Source: G965279355 sp965279355 (GTDB lineage Bacteria; Pseudomonadota; Alphaproteobacteria; CACIAM-22H2). Taken from it: 64,000 nt of DNA. The stretch is from contig OZ257155.1 of the NCBI GenBank assembly GCA_965279355.1, positions 1-64,000 on the forward strand, written 5' to 3'. The position numbers and the translations under genes were made by a program. Below the pieces are notes generated by a model. The model was not told where the DNA came from. It did no database searches and saw only the letters and a list, made by a program, of their open reading frames with translations. Shown here piece after piece: positions 25,787 through 34,237 of the stretch (positions within the stretch are counted from its first letter, which is position 1; every line of letters begins with the position of its first letter).

Positions 25787-26935
25787 TCATGCCTTCACGG
25801 CATGTTTGGCGTAGCGCAAGGCGCTGCGTTCCCAGTTGAAGCTGCCATGCGCTGCGGACGACATCACATCCCGGAACGAGCGCTGCATAGGAGCGGACAG
25901 GTAGATCCCGCGGCCGCCTGTTGCCTCGAAGAGCCGGTTGGCGGCCCGCTTGGCAAGCGTCACGGCATAGGCGGTGTTGCGCATGGTCGCCACGGCATCA
26001 CCCTCGCCAAGGGTCTCTCCCCGCATCAGCTTGCGGACGTTGCTGCCTGAAGCATCTAACAGCAACAGAGAGGCGGCGCGGGTTTCCGCCGATGCTTCGG
26101 CGAGCGTCCCATAAAGAAGATCGGTCCCGGGCTTTGTGCGAAGTTGCGCCTTGAAATCTTCGACCATGCCAAGCGCCACACCGATGGTGACCGAGCTCAA
26201 CGCGACCTGGCCGAAACCCATAAGCGGCATGCGGTAGAGAGGAGATTGATTGACCCGAGCACCCGGTGCCGTACCGGCAACGACATCGCGGCTGAGAATC
26301 ACCCGATGCGGCGGCACAAACGAATTGTCGAGGATGATCGAATTGCTTCCCGTGCCGACCATGCCGATCGTGTGCCAATCGTCCTCAATCTTGATTTCGG
26401 ATCGCGGCACCAGGAAATAATGCATTTCCTTGCTTGCCTCGGTGGCGGCGAGTTCGGCAATAAAGATCCAGCCGGCATGATGGACGCCGCTGACGAACGG
26501 CCAGCGACCGCTCAGGCGATAGCCACCTTTTTCGCGCTCCACGTGATTGCCTAGAGGAACCACGCTGGCGGAGATCAGCATGTCCGGATTGCCGTCCCAG
26601 ACATCGTGCTGCGCTTCGTCGCCGAAGAGAGACACGAGATAGGCGTGCTCGCCATAGACTTCGGCGACCCAGGCTTGTGCGCCGTCTCCCTGTGCCGTTT
26701 CCAGGGACATCTCGCACAGCGTATCGAAACCGAGTTGGCTTCCTCCGAATCGCGCGGGCTGGCAGGTTCGCAGAATTCGGGACTCAATCAGATCGGCAAT
26801 CGTCTCGTCGGGCACGCGGCGGAGCGCTTCGCATCTCGCAGCGCGTTCGCGGAGGATCGCCTTGAGTCGCGATGCACGACGGAGGATCTCAATCCGGTCG
26901 GGTGCGTTTCCAGTGTCCTGAAGGATTTGGGCCAT
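25787..26935 (-). CDS. Acyl-CoA dehydrogenase-fold protein, group D flavin monooxygenase type
   Basis: A 382-residue protein with an acyl-CoA dehydrogenase fold: helical N-terminus, QPARFGGSQLGFDTLCEMSLETAQGDGAQAWV, then YRLSGRWPFVSGVHHAGWIFIAEL, DDWHTIGMVGTGSNSIILDNSFVP. The GRWPFxSGxxHAxW and GMxGTGS patterns are those of HsaA/HpaB-like group D flavin-dependent hydroxylases rather than true dehydrogenases, and the dehydrogenase catalytic Glu is not seen. Such enzymes need reduced flavin from a reductase partner, none of which is adjacent. It starts with GAGAGG before ATG 26935 and lies just downstream of livF, so it is probably read with the LIV operon. Confidence 0.78.
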   Translation of the reverse strand: MAQILQDTGNAPDRIEILRRASRLKAILRERAARCEALRRVPDETIADLIESRILRTCQPARFGGSQLGFDTLCEMSLETAQGDGAQAWVAEVYGEHAYLVSLFGDEAQHDVWDGNPDMLISASVVPLGNHVEREKGGYRLSGRWPFVSGVHHAGWIFIAELAATEASKEMHYFLVPRSEIKIEDDWHTIGMVGTGSNSIILDNSFVPPHRVILSRDVVAGTAPGARVNQSPLYRMPLMGFGQVALSSVTIGVALGMVEDFKAQLRTKPGTDLLYGTLAEASAETRAASLLLLDASGSNVRKLMRGETLGEGDAVATMRNTAYAVTLAKRAANRLFEATGGRGIYLSAPMQRSFRDVMSSAAHGSFNWERSALRYAKHAVKA

Positions 26936-26962
26936 AGAGCCCTCTCGTTGCTGGAGCGAGCG

Positions 26963-27694
26963 TTACCCGGCCGCTTTGCCGGCGCCGACGCCCAGATAGG
27001 CCTTCTGAATGACGCTATCCTGGCGGACGGCGTCGGGGGTTCCGGATTGGACGACGCGCCCATTTTCGAGAATGTACACGCGATCAGCCAGACGAAGGCT
27101 CTGTTCGACATTCTGCTCGACGAGAACAACGGATTGTCCCGAGCCTGTGATGGTGCGGAGGATCTGGAAGAGTTCCTTCACCATCAGCGGACTCAATCCC
27201 AGCGTCGGCTCATCAAGCAGCATCAGCTTCGGGCGGGACATCTGGGCGCGCGCAATTGCCAGCATCTGCTGCTCGCCACCGCTCATTGTTTTCGCCAGTT
27301 GGTTGCGACGTTCCGCAAGACGCGGAAACAGGGAGAACTGCTTTTCCAGCGCTTCGGCTTCGCCGCCGCGGGCGCGCACGGGATAGGCCCCCATACGCAG
27401 GTTCTCCAGCACAGTGAGCTCCCCAAAGAGCCTGCGGCCTTCGGGAACGAGCGACAGACCCGCGGCGACAATACGGTGCGGCGGTTCCTGGACGATTGAT
27501 TTTCCATTCAGCGCGATGCTCCCGCCCGGCTGCGGCCTCAGCAATCCTGCAATCGTCTTGAGCAGAGTTGTCTTGCCTGCGCCGTTGGCACCAAGAATGA
27601 CCGTCGTCTGGGCAGCCTGGACGTCGAGACTGACATCCTGCAAGGCGAGATGCTTGCCGTAGGCGACGCTGATCTGCTCAAGCCGCAGCATCAT
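26963..27694 (-). CDS. livF: Branched-chain amino acid-type ABC transporter ATPase (LivF)
   Basis: A 243-residue ATPase: Walker A GANGAGKTT, signature MSGGEQQM, Walker B LMLLDEP followed by TLGLSPLMVKELF, and switch VLVEQNV. LivF-type length and the short loop after the Q-loop fit. It overlaps the livG gene by 17 bases and ends the transporter part of a livKHMGF-like set read leftwards from 31547. Such systems import amino acids, but also aromatic acids and amides, so the ligand may be a catabolic substrate. Confidence 0.92.
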   Translation of the reverse strand: MMLRLEQISVAYGKHLALQDVSLDVQAAQTTVILGANGAGKTTLLKTIAGLLRPQPGGSIALNGKSIVQEPPHRIVAAGLSLVPEGRRLFGELTVLENLRMGAYPVRARGGEAEALEKQFSLFPRLAERRNQLAKTMSGGEQQMLAIARAQMSRPKLMLLDEPTLGLSPLMVKELFQILRTITGSGQSVVLVEQNVEQSLRLADRVYILENGRVVQSGTPDAVRQDSVIQKAYLGVGAGKAAG

Positions 27695-28421
27695 CGGCTC
27701 CCAGATAGGCGCGCATGACCTTTGGATCGGCGAGGACCGTATCGGGCGTTCCCGCTGCGATCAGTTCACCGACATTCATCACGATGACCTGGCTGCAGAG
27801 GGCCCGGATGGCCTCCATGACATGCTCGACCATGATGATGGTGATGCCTTCGCTGCTGATTTTTCGAATGAGTTCGATGCCGGTCTGCAGCTCGGTCGGG
27901 TTCAGTCCCGCCAACCACTCATCAAGCAACAGAAGCTGTGGTGCGGTCGCGAGTGCCCGGGCCAGCTCGGCGCGCTTCTGGTCGATATAGGTGAGCTGGG
28001 AGCCGTGCAGATGCCCCTGACCGGCAAGACCAACCCGCTCAAGCAGGGACTCAGCGTCGGCAATTGCCGTATTCACGCCGGTCGGGCTGCTTCCGAAGAG
28101 CCGGCCGAGCATCACGTTGTCTCGGGTGCTCATTGACGGGAGGACCCGCACAAGCTGGAACGTCCGTGCAATGCGTGACCGGTTGATGCGGAAGGGGGAC
28201 AGACCGGCCAACTCGCGATTATCGAAGACGATGCTGCCGGCATCCGTTGTCAGTTCGCCGGTTACCAGGTTCAGGACCGTGGTTTTCCCGGAGCCGTTTG
28301 GGCCGATCAGGCCGACGATCGAGCCGCGTGGAATGTCGAAACTGAGATCGCGGACGGCGACCAGGCCGCCAAAGGCTTTCCGCAGGCCACAAACGCTGAG
28401 AATGGTTCCGTTGTCTGGCAT
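27678..28421 (-). CDS. livG: Branched-chain amino acid-type ABC transporter ATPase (LivG)
   Basis: A 247-residue ATPase: Walker A GPNGSGKTT, the LivG-type NRSRIARTFQLVRVLPSMSTRDNVMLG insert, and Walker B LLLLDEW. The signature region reads LTYIDQKRAELARAL, a divergent form of LSGGQ; such variants occur in LivG-like proteins, so I do not treat it as a defect. It forms the ATPase pair with the LivF protein, overlapping its gene by 17 bases. Confidence 0.91.
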   Translation of the reverse strand: MPDNGTILSVCGLRKAFGGLVAVRDLSFDIPRGSIVGLIGPNGSGKTTVLNLVTGELTTDAGSIVFDNRELAGLSPFRINRSRIARTFQLVRVLPSMSTRDNVMLGRLFGSSPTGVNTAIADAESLLERVGLAGQGHLHGSQLTYIDQKRAELARALATAPQLLLLDEWLAGLNPTELQTGIELIRKISSEGITIIMVEHVMEAIRALCSQVIVMNVGELIAAGTPDTVLADPKVMRAYLGADDAAA

Positions 28422-28428
28422 CGGATAC

Positions 28429-29400
28429 TTAGCTTCCCGCTTTGAGGCTGGGCGCTCGCCGGGCTTTGAGCGCGTTCCGAAGCTTCTGCATCACCCGCTC
28501 CAGCAGCGGTGCGATTCCGCCGGGCAGGAAATAGACGATCACGACGAAGCAAAGCCCAAGGGCGATACTGAAGTGGTGCGGGAATGTGCCAGCGAGATAT
28601 TCCGATAACAGGATCAGCGGGATGGCACCGATAGCGGGACCCCATGGGCGGGATGGGCCACCAAGCAGGGCCGCGATCATCACCTGGAAGGACCAGGTGC
28701 TGTTGAACGCGATGCTCGGGTCAACATAAGGATAGCGCAGGGCAAGCACCGCCCCGACCAGCGACATAATGGCGCCGGAGATCGCAAAGGCCACAACTTT
28801 GATCGCCGTTGTGTTGACACCGGTATGGCGGGCAACGGTCTCATCTTCGCCGATGGCGGCAAGGGCAAGGCCAAAACGGGTGCGGCTGACCAGCCAGCTT
28901 CCGACAACGGTGAAGACGGCGACGCCCAGCAGGATTTCGAAGATCGTGGTGCCCGGAACGCCGGCGAAGATGTATCGGGAGACGGTCTTGTTCTGATTGA
29001 CCTCCCACCAGACGAGAACCTGATGAATCAGCTCCGTGAGTCCGAACGTAAAGATCACGAAGTAGACGCCACGCAACCGAAGCGTCGACAGCCCGACAAT
29101 CAGGGCAACAACAAATCCGGCGACGAGTGCAGCCAACAGGGCAAGCGGGATAGGCAGATAGGCATGCAGGATGGCGACGGCATAGACGCCGACGCCGAAG
29201 AACGCAGCGGTCGCCAGGGAGACATATCGCGTGGGGCCGGAAAAAAACGACCAGGCGGTGGCGAGCGCGATGTTCGCGAACAGGACGATGAAAACGGTGA
29301 CGAAATAGCTGGAGACGAACTTCGGCACCATGGCCATTGCCAGGACGAACGCGGCCCCGACGATCATGCCCTTCCAGTGTGAGAGAAGACTTCTACCCAC
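28429..29400 (-). CDS. livM: Branched-chain amino acid-type ABC permease (LivM)
   Basis: A 323-residue permease with about nine hydrophobic segments and the LivM patterns GPTRYVSLATAAFFGVGVYAVAIL, STLRLRGVYFVIFTFGL and ALLGGPSRPWGPAIGAIPLILLSEYL. I place the start at GTG 29400, inside the end of livH (8-base overlap), since upstream residues of the frame are read from livH in another frame and are not permease-like. It partners livH. Confidence 0.88.
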   Translation of the reverse strand: MGRSLLSHWKGMIVGAAFVLAMAMVPKFVSSYFVTVFIVLFANIALATAWSFFSGPTRYVSLATAAFFGVGVYAVAILHAYLPIPLALLAALVAGFVVALIVGLSTLRLRGVYFVIFTFGLTELIHQVLVWWEVNQNKTVSRYIFAGVPGTTIFEILLGVAVFTVVGSWLVSRTRFGLALAAIGEDETVARHTGVNTTAIKVVAFAISGAIMSLVGAVLALRYPYVDPSIAFNSTWSFQVMIAALLGGPSRPWGPAIGAIPLILLSEYLAGTFPHHFSIALGLCFVVIVYFLPGGIAPLLERVMQKLRNALKARRAPSLKAGS

Positions 29401-30262
29401 GGGCAAACAACCCGTTCGGCCGGACAAGCAGCACAAGCATGAAGAGTCCAAAGTTGATCGCGATGGTCAGACCGGGATCGATCAGGTAGCCGCCGAGCGA
29501 TTCGGTGAGTCCCAGCAACAGGCCGGCGCCGAGCGTGCCAGCCATGCGGCCGACCCCGGCCATGATCACGATAATCAGGGCCTTCAGGGTGTAGGCCACG
29601 CCGATTGAGGCGGTGAATGAGATGAAGGTGCTGACCAGAATTCCCGACATCGCCGCCATGGCGCCGCCAGTGGCGAAGGCGATCGCCGACAGGTTCTGGA
29701 CGTTGACCCCGACAAGACTGGCCGCAATCGGGTCGATTGCCACGGATCGCAACGCCGTTCCAAGCCGGGTATAGCGGAACAGATAGAAGAGGATGCCCCC
29801 GAAAAGGCACGCGGCAAGAAAAGCGACGATTCGGTTCAGTGCCAGGGTTGCGCCCAGGACGTTCACCGGCACTGACAGGAAGCTGTAACCGCGCTGATCT
29901 CCACCCAGGGTGGAGATCGCGAGTCCTTCAAAGATGAAGAAGAGCCCGAATGTCACCAGAACGACATCGGGATCGAGCGCTTCCTGGCTGGGCGCGCGGC
30001 GGACCAGCGGTACCATGAGGTAGCGATAGATAAGCCAGTTAGCGGCAAACGCGAGTGGCACAGCCACAAAGGCGCTGAGCAGCGGGTTGTAGCTGAGCAG
30101 CACCGACGTGAAATAGGCAGCAAAGCAGCCGCCCATGAAGAATTCCCCGTAGGAGAGATTCATCATGCGGGCGATGCCGAATTGAAGATTCAGGCCCAGC
30201 GCAATGAGCCCGTACATCCCCCCTAGCAGCAGGCCGTTGAGGATGACTTCGAAAAGAATCAC
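29393..30262 (-). CDS. livH: Branched-chain amino acid-type ABC permease (LivH)
   Basis: A 289-residue permease with about eight hydrophobic segments: FEVILNGLLLGGMYGLIALGLNLQFGIARMMNLSYGEFFMGG at the N-terminus (a LivH hallmark), GTALRSVAIDPIAASLVGVNVQ (the EAA-like cytoplasmic loop) and a C-terminal LTIAINFGLFMLVLLVRPNGLFARG. It lies 67 bp after the receptor gene; a stable hairpin fills part of the gap. Confidence 0.91.
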   Translation of the reverse strand: MILFEVILNGLLLGGMYGLIALGLNLQFGIARMMNLSYGEFFMGGCFAAYFTSVLLSYNPLLSAFVAVPLAFAANWLIYRYLMVPLVRRAPSQEALDPDVVLVTFGLFFIFEGLAISTLGGDQRGYSFLSVPVNVLGATLALNRIVAFLAACLFGGILFYLFRYTRLGTALRSVAIDPIAASLVGVNVQNLSAIAFATGGAMAAMSGILVSTFISFTASIGVAYTLKALIIVIMAGVGRMAGTLGAGLLLGLTESLGGYLIDPGLTIAINFGLFMLVLLVRPNGLFARG

Positions 30263-30290
30263 AGCGGAACTTCAGACAGACTGAAAGCGA

Positions 30291-30323
30291 AGGCCGGGGC
30301 CGGAGCGTGTCCGGACCCGGCCT
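30291..30323 (-). other. Stable intercistronic hairpin between receptor and livH
   Basis: Arms AGGCCGGGGCCGGA and TCCGGACCCGGCCT pair over 14 positions with one mismatch around a 5-base loop. It follows the receptor stop directly. In transporter operons such hairpins often allow high receptor and lower permease levels by RNA protection or partial termination. There is no T tract. Confidence 0.6.
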
Positions 30324-30329
30324 CTGCGA

Positions 30330-31547
30330 TTACGACCACTTCGGCTTGGGGAACAACGGAGCCTTTGCGCCCGGCTTGTTGGCCGGGAAGATCGGCACGA
30401 TTTCGCCGTTCTGCCACTGGCCGACCGCCCAAGGGCTGATATGCCGTTGATCCTTGAACTGTACATCGCCCCAGACTGTCTTGAACGGGCCCTTGGCGAT
30501 CTCCTCGCGGATCTTCTTGCGGTCGATCTCGCCGACGGTTTCGACAGCCTGCTGCAGCACTTCGAGGCAGCCGTAGACGCCGACGGCACCGGCTTGGGCA
30601 TCGCGATTCAGGACCGCGCGGTGGTCCCGGTTGTAGGCATCGAAGCCCGGCGCGCTGCGGTCGATGGCGTCATAGACCAGGATGCCATTCACGTCGTTGC
30701 CGAACTTTCCCTTGTAGTCGGGGAAGGCGCTGCCAACGAAGGCATAGAAGATCTGAGGATTGAAGCCGACGATCTTGGACTGCTCGGTCAGCATGAACGT
30801 ATCCGGCGGATAGCTGAATGCCAGGAAGGCATCCGGGTCGCTCGCCATCACCTCGCGGATCAGCGGCTGCAGGTCCGACGTGCCGAATGGGTAGCTTTTG
30901 CTGAATACGACATCGAGGCCTTCCTTCTTGGCCGCCTCGACGAATGCCGCATGCATTTCGACGCCCGACTGAACGGTGACATGAACGGCGGCTACGCGGC
31001 CCCGGATCTTTCCTTCGCGTTTGAGGGCGCCGCACATCTGCGCTAGCGGTGCCGAGCCTTCGACTGGCTGGGCCAGCGACCAGAAAGCGTAGGGCAGCCG
31101 GGGCGACAACTCGTACAGCCGATTCGCGCCGGCTGTTGTGAAGATCGTCGGATATTCGTGCTGGTTGATGATCGGCGCCGCTGCCAGATTGAGATGCGTG
31201 GCGTAGGGGCTCAGGATCAAATCCACCTTGTCCTGCAAAATCAGGCGTTCGGTGAGCTTGATGAGTTCATCAGGCTGGCCGCGATCGTCATAGCTGACGA
31301 TATCGATCGGTACCTTCTTGTTGAATTTACGCAGCATAATGCCGCCGGCATCGTTCACGCGCTTATGCCACAACTTGTACTGGGAGGCGGTGTTGGCCTC
31401 GGCGCCGGCCGCGAGGGGGCCGGACTGGGTGATGGCATAGCCGATGCGGATTTTGTCGGGCGCCGACTGCGCCTGGGCGTAAGTGCGCGGAAGCGAGGCG
31501 GCGCCGACTGCCGCGACGGATCCGGCTACAAATTTGCGTCTATTCAT
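30330..31547 (-). CDS. Branched-chain amino acid-type ABC substrate-binding protein
   Basis: A 405-residue type I periplasmic receptor: KIRIGYAITQSGPLAAGAEANTASQYKLWHKRVNDAGGI, DIVSYDDRGQPDELIKLTERLILQDKVDLILSPYATHLNLAAAPIINQ. The N-terminus MNRRKFVAGSVAAVGAASLPRTYAQAQ has a twin-Arg motif (RRKFV) with a mild hydrophobic core, so Tat export is likely. The length and pattern fit aromatic/amide receptors of the LIV class as well as amino-acid ones. Operator repeat C lies 100 bp upstream; this is the first gene of the LIV operon. Confidence 0.9.
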   Translation of the reverse strand: MNRRKFVAGSVAAVGAASLPRTYAQAQSAPDKIRIGYAITQSGPLAAGAEANTASQYKLWHKRVNDAGGIMLRKFNKKVPIDIVSYDDRGQPDELIKLTERLILQDKVDLILSPYATHLNLAAAPIINQHEYPTIFTTAGANRLYELSPRLPYAFWSLAQPVEGSAPLAQMCGALKREGKIRGRVAAVHVTVQSGVEMHAAFVEAAKKEGLDVVFSKSYPFGTSDLQPLIREVMASDPDAFLAFSYPPDTFMLTEQSKIVGFNPQIFYAFVGSAFPDYKGKFGNDVNGILVYDAIDRSAPGFDAYNRDHRAVLNRDAQAGAVGVYGCLEVLQQAVETVGEIDRKKIREEIAKGPFKTVWGDVQFKDQRHISPWAVGQWQNGEIVPIFPANKPGAKAPLFPKPKWS

Positions 31548-31647
31548 CGTGACCCCCTGTCGTTTGTTATGGTTTCGGAAAGAATTCCGTCACACGCGAT
31601 TGGCGTGTCAGCTTTTCAGCGGTTTTAGAGGTTTCTGCAGGGGAGTC

Positions 31648-31667
31648 TGTCCTGAGGTTTTAGGACA
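31648..31667. promoter_or_regulatory. 20-bp inverted repeat, LuxR-type operator candidate (site C)
   Basis: Perfect arms TGTCCT and AGGACA around GAGGTTTT. It lies 100 bp upstream of the LIV receptor start. The same 6-8-6 layout recurs in nearly every promoter region from 18 to 60 kb in this window. Lux-type operators are 20-bp dyads, and two LuxR-type regulators are encoded at 43488 and 59949. Confidence 0.72.
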
Positions 31668-31686
31668 GTTTTGTGCGGACGCTGAT

Positions 31687-33093
31687 CTAGGCGTTGCGGG
31701 TCATCGTCCGGGACAATGCCTTCTGCGGGAGATAGGCGCCTTGTTGCCTCAAAGTTTCGACAAGCGCCTGCGTATCGAGGTCGCAGCCCGGCTGGCCGGT
31801 TCGAACCGACTGGGCCGCGGCGGTCGCAGCTGCCTGACCCATCATATAGGCAGCGGATTGTGCGCGAATCGAGCCATGGACCTTTGTGTCGCTCGAATGG
31901 CAGCGCCCGGCGACCCAGAGGTTGCTCCAGCCTTTGGGCACCAGAATGCTGTAGGGCACGCCGATGCTTTGGCCTTCCGTGAGGCCATGCGTTCCTTCGA
32001 GATCCTCGAGGAAACGCTTGTATTCCTTCTCGCTGGTATCGGTCGGATGGACATCGGTCGGTCTGTTGTAGACGGCGATCTGATCGGGAAACTGACGCGC
32101 CTGCCTGAAGTCCTCGATGGTTAGCTCAAATTCACCAACGATCCGCCGTGTATCGCGAACGCCCATGACGGACGCCGTTGTCAGTAGCTCCGCTTCTTCG
32201 CAACCCGGCACATATTTGCGGAAGAAATCGAGATACTCGACGGCGGTCTGGCGCCCTTCCATCATCCCGTCGGACAGGGACCGATTGCTGAGGCCGTTGA
32301 GATTGAAGATATGGCCGGCGTTCACCTGCGCTGCCTTGCGGCCGATCTTGTTCATCCCCGGCATGAAACGGTCCGGTTGACTGAAATGACCCTCGCCGAT
32401 GGCTTTGAGCAACTGCTTCTTGGCAAGATCCCGGATCGCATCGACACCTTGCCAGCCCTCGCCGCACGCCGGATCGTCCCAGTTTATGCCCGCATAGAGC
32501 GCGCACAGGGTGCTGGGCGCTATGGCATCAATGTCGCGGAGGATGATCTTGCAAGCGGCGCCCGCGAGATCGGAAAGAGCGGCATCGCCGGTCGCGTCGA
32601 TGAATGTTTTCGCTTGTATGAAACGGAAACCTTCTGCGTTGCTGATCAACGCGCCTTTGATACGGCCATTCTCTGCCTCCGCATCGACCACGCGCGTGAA
32701 GAAGCGAACATCGACTCCCGCCTGCTTTGTCAGGGTGTCCAGGGTCCTCTTGAGCTCCTCCGGCTTGAAGGGCACCCAGCGGTTGAGCTGGCTATGGAAG
32801 AATTCTGGAACGACGTGCGGACCGAATGAGCCGTTCTGGTGCATCCTCTCGACCAGTTCGCGCATGAACCCGCCGACCAGCATTCGCTTGCCGTCGGAGA
32901 TCGGCCCAAAGGTAGAGACAAGCCCGGACGTGCCCATGCCTCCGAGACATCCCGTTGCCTCGACCAGCAGGACCTTGAGCCCAAGGCGCGCTGCGCAAAC
33001 GGCGGCTGATGTGCCGGCGGGTCCACCACCGGCGACGAGAACGTCAAACTGGTCTTCGACAGTGATGTCGCGCTGATAACGATAGGTCGCCAT
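31687..33093 (-). CDS. FAD-dependent oxidoreductase (FAD_oxidored family)
   Basis: A 468-residue flavoprotein: FDVLVAGGGPAGTSAAVCAARLGLKVLLVEATGCLGGMGTSGLVSTFGP at the N-terminus is the FAD Rossmann loop with the CLGGMGT tail typical of this family, and the C-terminal NLWVAGRCHSSDTKVHGSIRAQSAAYMMGQAAATAA is the matching FAD-binding return. The middle has FIDATGDAALSDLAG. Members occur near catabolic clusters of Bug receptors; reactions are mostly uncharacterised. It starts 6 bp after the upstream Bug gene's stop, so the two form one operon controlled from 34.1 kb. Confidence 0.85.
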   Translation of the reverse strand: MATYRYQRDITVEDQFDVLVAGGGPAGTSAAVCAARLGLKVLLVEATGCLGGMGTSGLVSTFGPISDGKRMLVGGFMRELVERMHQNGSFGPHVVPEFFHSQLNRWVPFKPEELKRTLDTLTKQAGVDVRFFTRVVDAEAENGRIKGALISNAEGFRFIQAKTFIDATGDAALSDLAGAACKIILRDIDAIAPSTLCALYAGINWDDPACGEGWQGVDAIRDLAKKQLLKAIGEGHFSQPDRFMPGMNKIGRKAAQVNAGHIFNLNGLSNRSLSDGMMEGRQTAVEYLDFFRKYVPGCEEAELLTTASVMGVRDTRRIVGEFELTIEDFRQARQFPDQIAVYNRPTDVHPTDTSEKEYKRFLEDLEGTHGLTEGQSIGVPYSILVPKGWSNLWVAGRCHSSDTKVHGSIRAQSAAYMMGQAAATAAAQSVRTGQPGCDLDTQALVETLRQQGAYLPQKALSRTMTRNA

Positions 33094-33099
33094 GGCGCT

Positions 33100-34077
33100 C
33101 TATTGAGGCTGGATGCCGATTTCGGTGAGGATCCGCTTGTATTGCTCATGCGACGCACGGAGGAAGGCTTGTGCATCCGCCGGCGACTTGCTTGTCATGA
33201 TCTCGAATCCGCCGTTCTCCAGCATCTGGCGGATGCCCGGCGCCTCGATCGACTTCACCAGCTCCGCGTGAATTTTACCTGCGAGAGGGGCGGAGACGTT
33301 GGCCGGCGCGAGGAAGCCAAGCCAGCTTGATGGTACTTCGTAGCCAGGAACAGCATCGCCGATCCGCGGAATCTCCGGCCGCCGGAGCGACTGCGTTGCC
33401 TCGACGACCCCAAGGATCTTGATCGCGCCGCTTTCGAGATGGGGCAGGGCATTTGAAAGCGTGACGAACGAAATCGGCGGTTGGCCAGCGACGAGGTCAG
33501 CCATGGCCGGATTCCCGCCACGATAAGCGACATGCGCAAGATCGAGCTTGGCGAGTTTGTTCAGGTATTCACCAGCCAGGTGATGCGTCGAATAGATACC
33601 GGTGCTGCTGAACGACAGTTTCCCCGGATTTGCACGGGCATACGCCACAAACTCCCGAACATCGCTGGCCGGGAACGACTTGTGGACCGCCAGTGCCACT
33701 GGATTCTGGACGGCCATTGTCAGGGCTGTGAAGTCGGTCAGCGGATCGATGGTCGGGCTTTTCAGTATCAGCGGCGTAACGCTGATGAAGGCGCTACTCA
33801 ACAGGAGGATGCTGCCATCCGGCCGTGAGCGCGCAACATATTCGCTGGCGAGGGTGCCGCCGCCGCCTGGACGGTTTTCGACAATGACAGGCTGGCCGAG
33901 GCGCGAGGAGAGATCGGTCGCAACCGCGCGCGCTAGAACATCGGCGGCGCCTCCGGCGGAGAGCTGCGAGACGATTGTGACCTGACGCGTCGGCCAGTCC
34001 TGGGAATGCGTTGCGGAAGCTGTACTCAGGATACCGATAAGAAGAATGGCACCTGCAACTCTTTGGAAGGTATTCAT
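33100..34077 (-). CDS. Bug/TctC-family periplasmic solute-binding receptor (copy 3)
   Basis: A 325-residue Bug receptor with signal peptide MNTFQRVAGAILLIGILSTASATHSQ. Patterns: TIVSQLSAGGAADVLARAVATDLSSRLGQPVIVENRPGGGGTLASEYVARSRPDGSILLL, and later LEVIPRIGD-like AVPGYEVPSSWLGFLAPANV. It is divergent from the tandem pair at 214-2218. It pairs in an operon with the FAD oxidoreductase; no permease is nearby. Operator D is 86 bp upstream. Confidence 0.89.
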   Translation of the reverse strand: MNTFQRVAGAILLIGILSTASATHSQDWPTRQVTIVSQLSAGGAADVLARAVATDLSSRLGQPVIVENRPGGGGTLASEYVARSRPDGSILLLSSAFISVTPLILKSPTIDPLTDFTALTMAVQNPVALAVHKSFPASDVREFVAYARANPGKLSFSSTGIYSTHHLAGEYLNKLAKLDLAHVAYRGGNPAMADLVAGQPPISFVTLSNALPHLESGAIKILGVVEATQSLRRPEIPRIGDAVPGYEVPSSWLGFLAPANVSAPLAGKIHAELVKSIEAPGIRQMLENGGFEIMTSKSPADAQAFLRASHEQYKRILTEIGIQPQ

Positions 34078-34163
34078 TTGGCCACGCGATTGAGTCTGCC
34101 GGCAAAGGTTTGCCGTGTGTTGTTCGATCGTCAGGCATTGTGCGCTGGCCTCTCATGGGGCCA

Positions 34164-34183
34164 TGTCCTGAAGCTTTAGGACA
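34164..34183. promoter_or_regulatory. 20-bp inverted repeat, LuxR-type operator candidate (site D)
   Basis: Perfect arms TGTCCT and AGGACA around GAAGCTTT, whose centre is itself palindromic. It is 86 bp from the Bug start (minus strand) and 54 bp from the alcohol dehydrogenase start (plus strand), so it could control both. Confidence 0.72.
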
Positions 34184-34237
34184 GTTGTGAACGCGCATCG
34201 CCGATAGGCTGCCGCATACGGGAAGGAAGCGGTGGCG

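Noticed and set aside
28021..28060. Broken LivG because of a non-canonical signature motif
   Set aside because: LTYIDQKR-type signatures occur in this family and Walker A and B are intact, so the protein is probably active.
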